A stretch of 16,378 nt of DNA, taken from positions 18,839-35,216 of the forward strand of contig DOZC01000086.1 of assembly GCA_003518205.1 (NCBI GenBank), read 5' to 3'. Under the pieces are notes generated by a model. The model saw only the letters and a list, made by a program, of their open reading frames with translations, was not told the DNA's origin and ran no database searches. Shown here piece by piece: positions 14,761-16,378 of the stretch. Numbering within the stretch: position 1 is the first letter of the stretch; each line of letters starts with the position of its first letter. The translations under genes and the position numbers were made by a program. This DNA is from Minisyncoccota bacterium (lineage in GTDB: Bacteria; Patescibacteriota; Microgenomatia; UBA1400; PJMF01).

Positions 14761-15590
14761 GAGTCAGCCTGACCTTCAGCAATCGCCATGATTTTTTCCA
14801 AATCGTTTTGAGTGGCTTCCGGTGAACCTTTGAAGGTTAGGGTGATTCTGGTTTGATTGCGAGATCTAACTAATTTTAAATCAACTGGAGTCTGGCAATA
14901 ACTCTTCCAGGTTTTGGCCCAGGCTTTAACTTGCTCATCTGGCTGAGTGATTGGCCGACCTCCTGCTTTATCCTGACCTGATTCTGCTAAATCACGATAT
15001 CGTCGAGCCAATTCCTCTGCCCGTCTCACTGAGCCACTTTCCTTTAAGATGATTTTGTAGCAATCGATCATGTCCTGCTCATTGGGAATGCCAGCTAAAG
15101 CTCTGGCGTGACCTTCGGTAATTTGCTCACCCATTAAGCCATCAGTAATGGCATCAGGCAACTCCAACAGTTTTAAAGTGTTACTTACATATGAAGCTGA
15201 TTTGCTAACTCGGATGGCCACTTGACCAGTGGTCAAACCAAATTCTCTGATTAATTGTTGAAAAGCCTGAGCTCGCTCAATCGGGTTAAGATCAATGCGC
15301 TGAACATTTTCCACAATCGCCATCTCCAACATACCCTTGGGAGTGGTTTTGCGGATATGAACCGGCACATCAGTCAAGCCAGCCTCTTTGGCCGCTCGCC
15401 ACCGTCGCTCGCCAGCAATAATTTGATAACCAGCCGGGGTTTGAGCCACTACGAGCGGCTCCAGAACACCATAAGTTTTAACTGATTCCACTAAATCCTG
15501 AAGTTCAGATTTTTTAACTTTATCTCGAGGTTGAAATGGATTGGGTTGAAGCTGATTGATTGGGAGGGTTTGAGTGGGTAAATTCGCCAT
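14754..15590 (-). CDS. parB: ParB/Spo0J chromosome-partitioning protein
   Basis: Binds parS sites, spreads as a CTP-dependent clamp and works with ParA to move origins apart. Seen: N-terminal LPINQLQPNPFQPR (residues 9-22); the CTP-binding GERRWRAA from residue 60; ENVQRIDLNPIERAQAF at 94-110; and a helix-turn-helix at about 118-137 (TTGQVAIRVSKSASYVSNTLKLL). The C-terminal dimerisation part is divergent but full length (278 residues). No parA is in the window and no canonical parS was found. The ATG at 15590 is preceded by an extended -10 only 7 bases away, giving a probable leaderless mRNA. Repeats of TTTTCACAA lie over the -35 region. Genes of this kind usually lie near the replication origin. 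Confidence 0.95.
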   Translation of the reverse strand: MANLPTQTLPINQLQPNPFQPRDKVKKSELQDLVESVKTYGVLEPLVVAQTPAGYQIIAGERRWRAAKEAGLTDVPVHIRKTTPKGMLEMAIVENVQRIDLNPIERAQAFQQLIREFGLTTGQVAIRVSKSASYVSNTLKLLELPDAITDGLMGEQITEGHARALAGIPNEQDMIDCYKIILKESGSVRRAEELARRYRDLAESGQDKAGGRPITQPDEQVKAWAKTWKSYCQTPVDLKLVRSRNQTRITLTFKGSPEATQNDLEKIMAIAEGQADSK

Positions 15591-15597
15591 AGATATA

Positions 15598-15627
15598 GAT
15601 ATAGCATGAAATCACCAGTTTTCACAA
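15598..15627 (-). promoter_or_regulatory. parB promoter, extended -10, leaderless
   Basis: On the minus strand, TGCTATATC (-10 hexamer at 15598-15603, one mismatch) carries the TGn extension. TTGTGA (15622-15627, two mismatches) lies 18 bases upstream as -35. Only 7 bases separate the -10 from the ATG, so transcription should start at or next to the start codon. No Shine-Dalgarno sequence is present. Confidence 0.6.
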
Positions 15628-15664
15628 GAGCTATTTTCACAAATTATTTCCTCCAGTTTCACAG
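15619..15664. repeat. short direct repeats TTTTCACAA upstream of parB
   Basis: TTTTCACAA occurs exactly at 15619-15627 and 15634-15642, 15 bases apart, and a related GTTTCACAG lies at 15656-15664. The core TTTCAC equals the left part of the parS consensus and is also similar to a DnaA box lacking one C. The first copy overlaps the parB -35, so autoregulation is possible. Confidence 0.5.
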
Positions 15665-15734
15665 TCAAGATGTTGGGTTAGTTTTAAATCTGAGTGTCAA
15701 AAAACCTGAGCAAAAACTAAAAACTGGCCTAGTT

Positions 15735-15743
15735 TGATATAAT
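15735..15743 (+). promoter_or_regulatory. strong extended -10 promoter of the 72-residue ORF
   Basis: TGATATAAT combines a TGn extension with a perfect -10. No good -35 is seen. Transcription would start near 15750, giving a leader of about 54 bases with a hairpin and a ribosome binding site. The promoter is divergent from parB. Confidence 0.65.
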
Positions 15744-15768
15744 AAGCCTGCCACCAGTTCATGATTCA

Positions 15769-15796
15769 GCGCCAGATCGCCTGGCGCGGAAAGGAG
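15769..15796 (+). promoter_or_regulatory. leader hairpin and strong ribosome binding site
   Basis: GCGCCAG (15769-15775) pairs perfectly with CTGGCGC (15781-15787) around a five-base loop. Three bases later comes AAGGAG (15791-15796), seven bases from the ATG. This is the strongest Shine-Dalgarno sequence in the window. The hairpin may protect the 5' end or hold the ribosome site open. Confidence 0.65.
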
Positions 15797-15803
15797 AAAA
15801 CCC

Positions 15804-16022
15804 ATGAACAAAAAACCGGGGATTGATTTTTGGCTGGTAACAGCCATAACAATCCTTACTGCGTTCCTCACGGGGACGCAGTTGACAGTTCTCTGGGGTT
15901 ACGCCGAATTAGGCTTAACCCCGCCAAGCGGCGTTTTAATCAACGCCGCCTGCATTTTTTTGGCGTTTGCGCTTGGGGCGGCCAGGGTATTGGCCGTCCT
16001 TTTTAAGAACGCTTTTCGCTAA
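15804..16022 (+). CDS. small two-helix membrane protein of unknown function
   Basis: A 72-residue protein I do not recognise. Seen: two hydrophobic segments, about residues 9-30 and 43-65, joined by a short loop with LGLTPPSG, with basic ends (MNKKPG at the start, KNAFR at the end). This suggests a hairpin-like inner-membrane protein with both ends inside. Expression signals are unusually complete: an extended -10, a leader hairpin, a strong ribosome binding site at a good distance and a strong terminator. By hand count about 51 percent of its bases are G or C, higher than its neighbours appear, and it uses GCG and other GC-ending codons more freely. It stands alone between divergent parB and convergent rpmA. 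A horizontally gained cassette or a highly expressed small protein are both possible. Toxin, holin or regulator roles cannot be supported. Confidence 0.75.
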   Translation: MNKKPGIDFWLVTAITILTAFLTGTQLTVLWGYAELGLTPPSGVLINAACIFLAFALGAARVLAVLFKNAFR

Positions 16023-16026
16023 CCGC

Positions 16027-16061
16027 GAGGGAAAGGCTGCCGGTGGCACAGCTTTTCCCTC
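16027..16061 (+). other. 13-bp hairpin after the small ORF
   Basis: GAGGGAAAGGCTG (16027-16039) pairs with CAGCTTTTCCCTC (16049-16061), with one G-U pair and a nine-base loop. It begins four bases after the stop codon and has no T-run, so it probably protects the 3' end or forms part of a structured RNA with the terminator that follows. Confidence 0.65.
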
Positions 16062-16066
16062 CATTC

Positions 16067-16100
16067 GGGCTCGCGTCCAAAAACGCGAGCCCTTTTCTTT
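16067..16100 (+). terminator. strong intrinsic terminator of the small-ORF cassette
   Basis: GGGCTCGCGT (16067-16076) pairs perfectly with ACGCGAGCCC (16083-16092) around a six-base loop and is followed by TTTTCTTT. It is the best intrinsic terminator in the window. Confidence 0.85.
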
Positions 16101-16104
16101 GACC

Positions 16105-16131
16105 AAAAATCCCACCGTTGTGGTGGGATTT
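16105..16131 (-). terminator. intrinsic terminator of rpmA
   Basis: AAATCCCACC (16107-16116) and GGTGGGATTT (16122-16131) form a perfect 10-base stem around a five-base loop. On the minus strand it ends in a T-run (the A-run from 16105 on the plus strand). It lies 28 bases beyond the rpmA stop. There is no T-run on the plus side. Confidence 0.82.
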
Positions 16132-16159
16132 AAACTTACAATCTGAAAATTTTTGAAAC

Positions 16160-16378
16160 CTATCCAGTCACTACATTGACCACGGTTTTGCCGAATTTTT
16201 TGGAGAATAAAACTACCCCCTCAATTAAACTGGAGATGGTGTAATCACGACCCAGATTGACGTTTTTGCCGGGTTTATATTTAGCACCTTTTTGGCGCAC
16301 AATGATGTTGCCAGGAATAACTTTTTCACCACCGAATTTTTTGAGACCATGACGCCGGCCATCGCGGTGACCCTGAGA
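16160..16378 (-). CDS. rpmA: 50S ribosomal protein L27, partial at the 5' end
   Basis: A component of the large ribosomal subunit whose N-terminus reaches towards the peptidyl-transferase centre. Read on the minus strand, the last 72 residues are present: [42 protein letters not shown] and a lysine-rich end followed by TAG (16160-16162). PGNIIVRQ and the G-R-D-x-T-I strand are diagnostic for L27. About 15 N-terminal residues lie beyond the window. Such genes normally sit after rplU (L21), which would be outside to the right. A perfect hairpin terminator follows the stop. Confidence 0.95.
   Translation of the reverse strand, partial: SQGHRDGRRHGLKKFGGEKVIPGNIIVRQKGAKYKPGKNVNLGRDYTISSLIEGVVLFSKKFGKTVVNVVTG

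Noticed and set aside
15591..15803. Possible replication origin between parB and the small ORF
   Set aside because: The TTTTCACAA repeats are not true DnaA boxes (TTATCCACA), no dnaA or dnaN is present, and no long AT-rich unwinding region is evident.

Overview
The window looks like chromosomal DNA of a bacterium from the Candidate Phyla Radiation (Patescibacteria), most likely a Microgenomates-type lineage. This is inferred from the gene set: a DUF4012 protein, a short RecO, a cut-down division cluster and tightly packed genes, most of them without Shine-Dalgarno sequences. Base composition is moderately AT-rich. TGA ends several genes (2353-2355, 6153-6155, 9235-9237), so the UGA-glycine code of Gracilibacteria/SR1 does not apply.

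Layout. (1) 11-4105, plus strand: a compact surface-glycan operon with two GT4-type glycosyltransferases, a mannose-1-phosphate guanylyltransferase and a monotopic phosphoglycosyl transferase. Together these would make GDP-mannose, load the first sugar onto a lipid carrier and extend the chain. The first gene starts at the window edge and its 5' end looks frame-disrupted. (2) 4137-6715: a membrane-anchored DUF4012 protein with its own extended -10 promoter almost touching its ATG, followed by a short RecO. (3) 6717-8418: glycyl-tRNA synthetase behind a well-formed T-box riboswitch with a mutually exclusive antiterminator and terminator. (4) 8425-11123: an anchored protein of unknown family overlapping a secreted DUF4832-type TIM-barrel protein with a TP-rich linker and a C-terminal Ig-like domain, closed by a terminator. 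(5) 11124-14760: an AT-rich control region with two inverted repeats, then mraZ-rsmH-ftsL-ftsI, a reduced division/cell-wall cluster. (6) 14754-15803: parB on the minus strand, convergent with ftsI, with repeated TTTTCACAA motifs upstream. (7) 15735-16100: a compact, GC-richer cassette for a 72-residue membrane protein with a strong promoter, a leader hairpin, a strong ribosome binding site and two 3' hairpins. (8) 16105-16378: the terminator and 3' part of rpmA (ribosomal protein L27) on the minus strand, cut by the window end.

The most notable points are three. The T-box places a candidate GGC specifier in a small terminal loop and has a UGGA bulge matching the usual discriminator base of bacterial tRNA-Gly. 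Several genes have -10 elements so close to the ATG that transcripts would be leaderless, while clear Shine-Dalgarno sequences appear mainly where a leader exists. The small GC-rich cassette at 15735-16100 is unlike its neighbours.

No tRNA or rRNA gene, insertion sequence, CRISPR array or canonical parS site was seen. All promoter, hairpin and family calls were made by eye from sequence.
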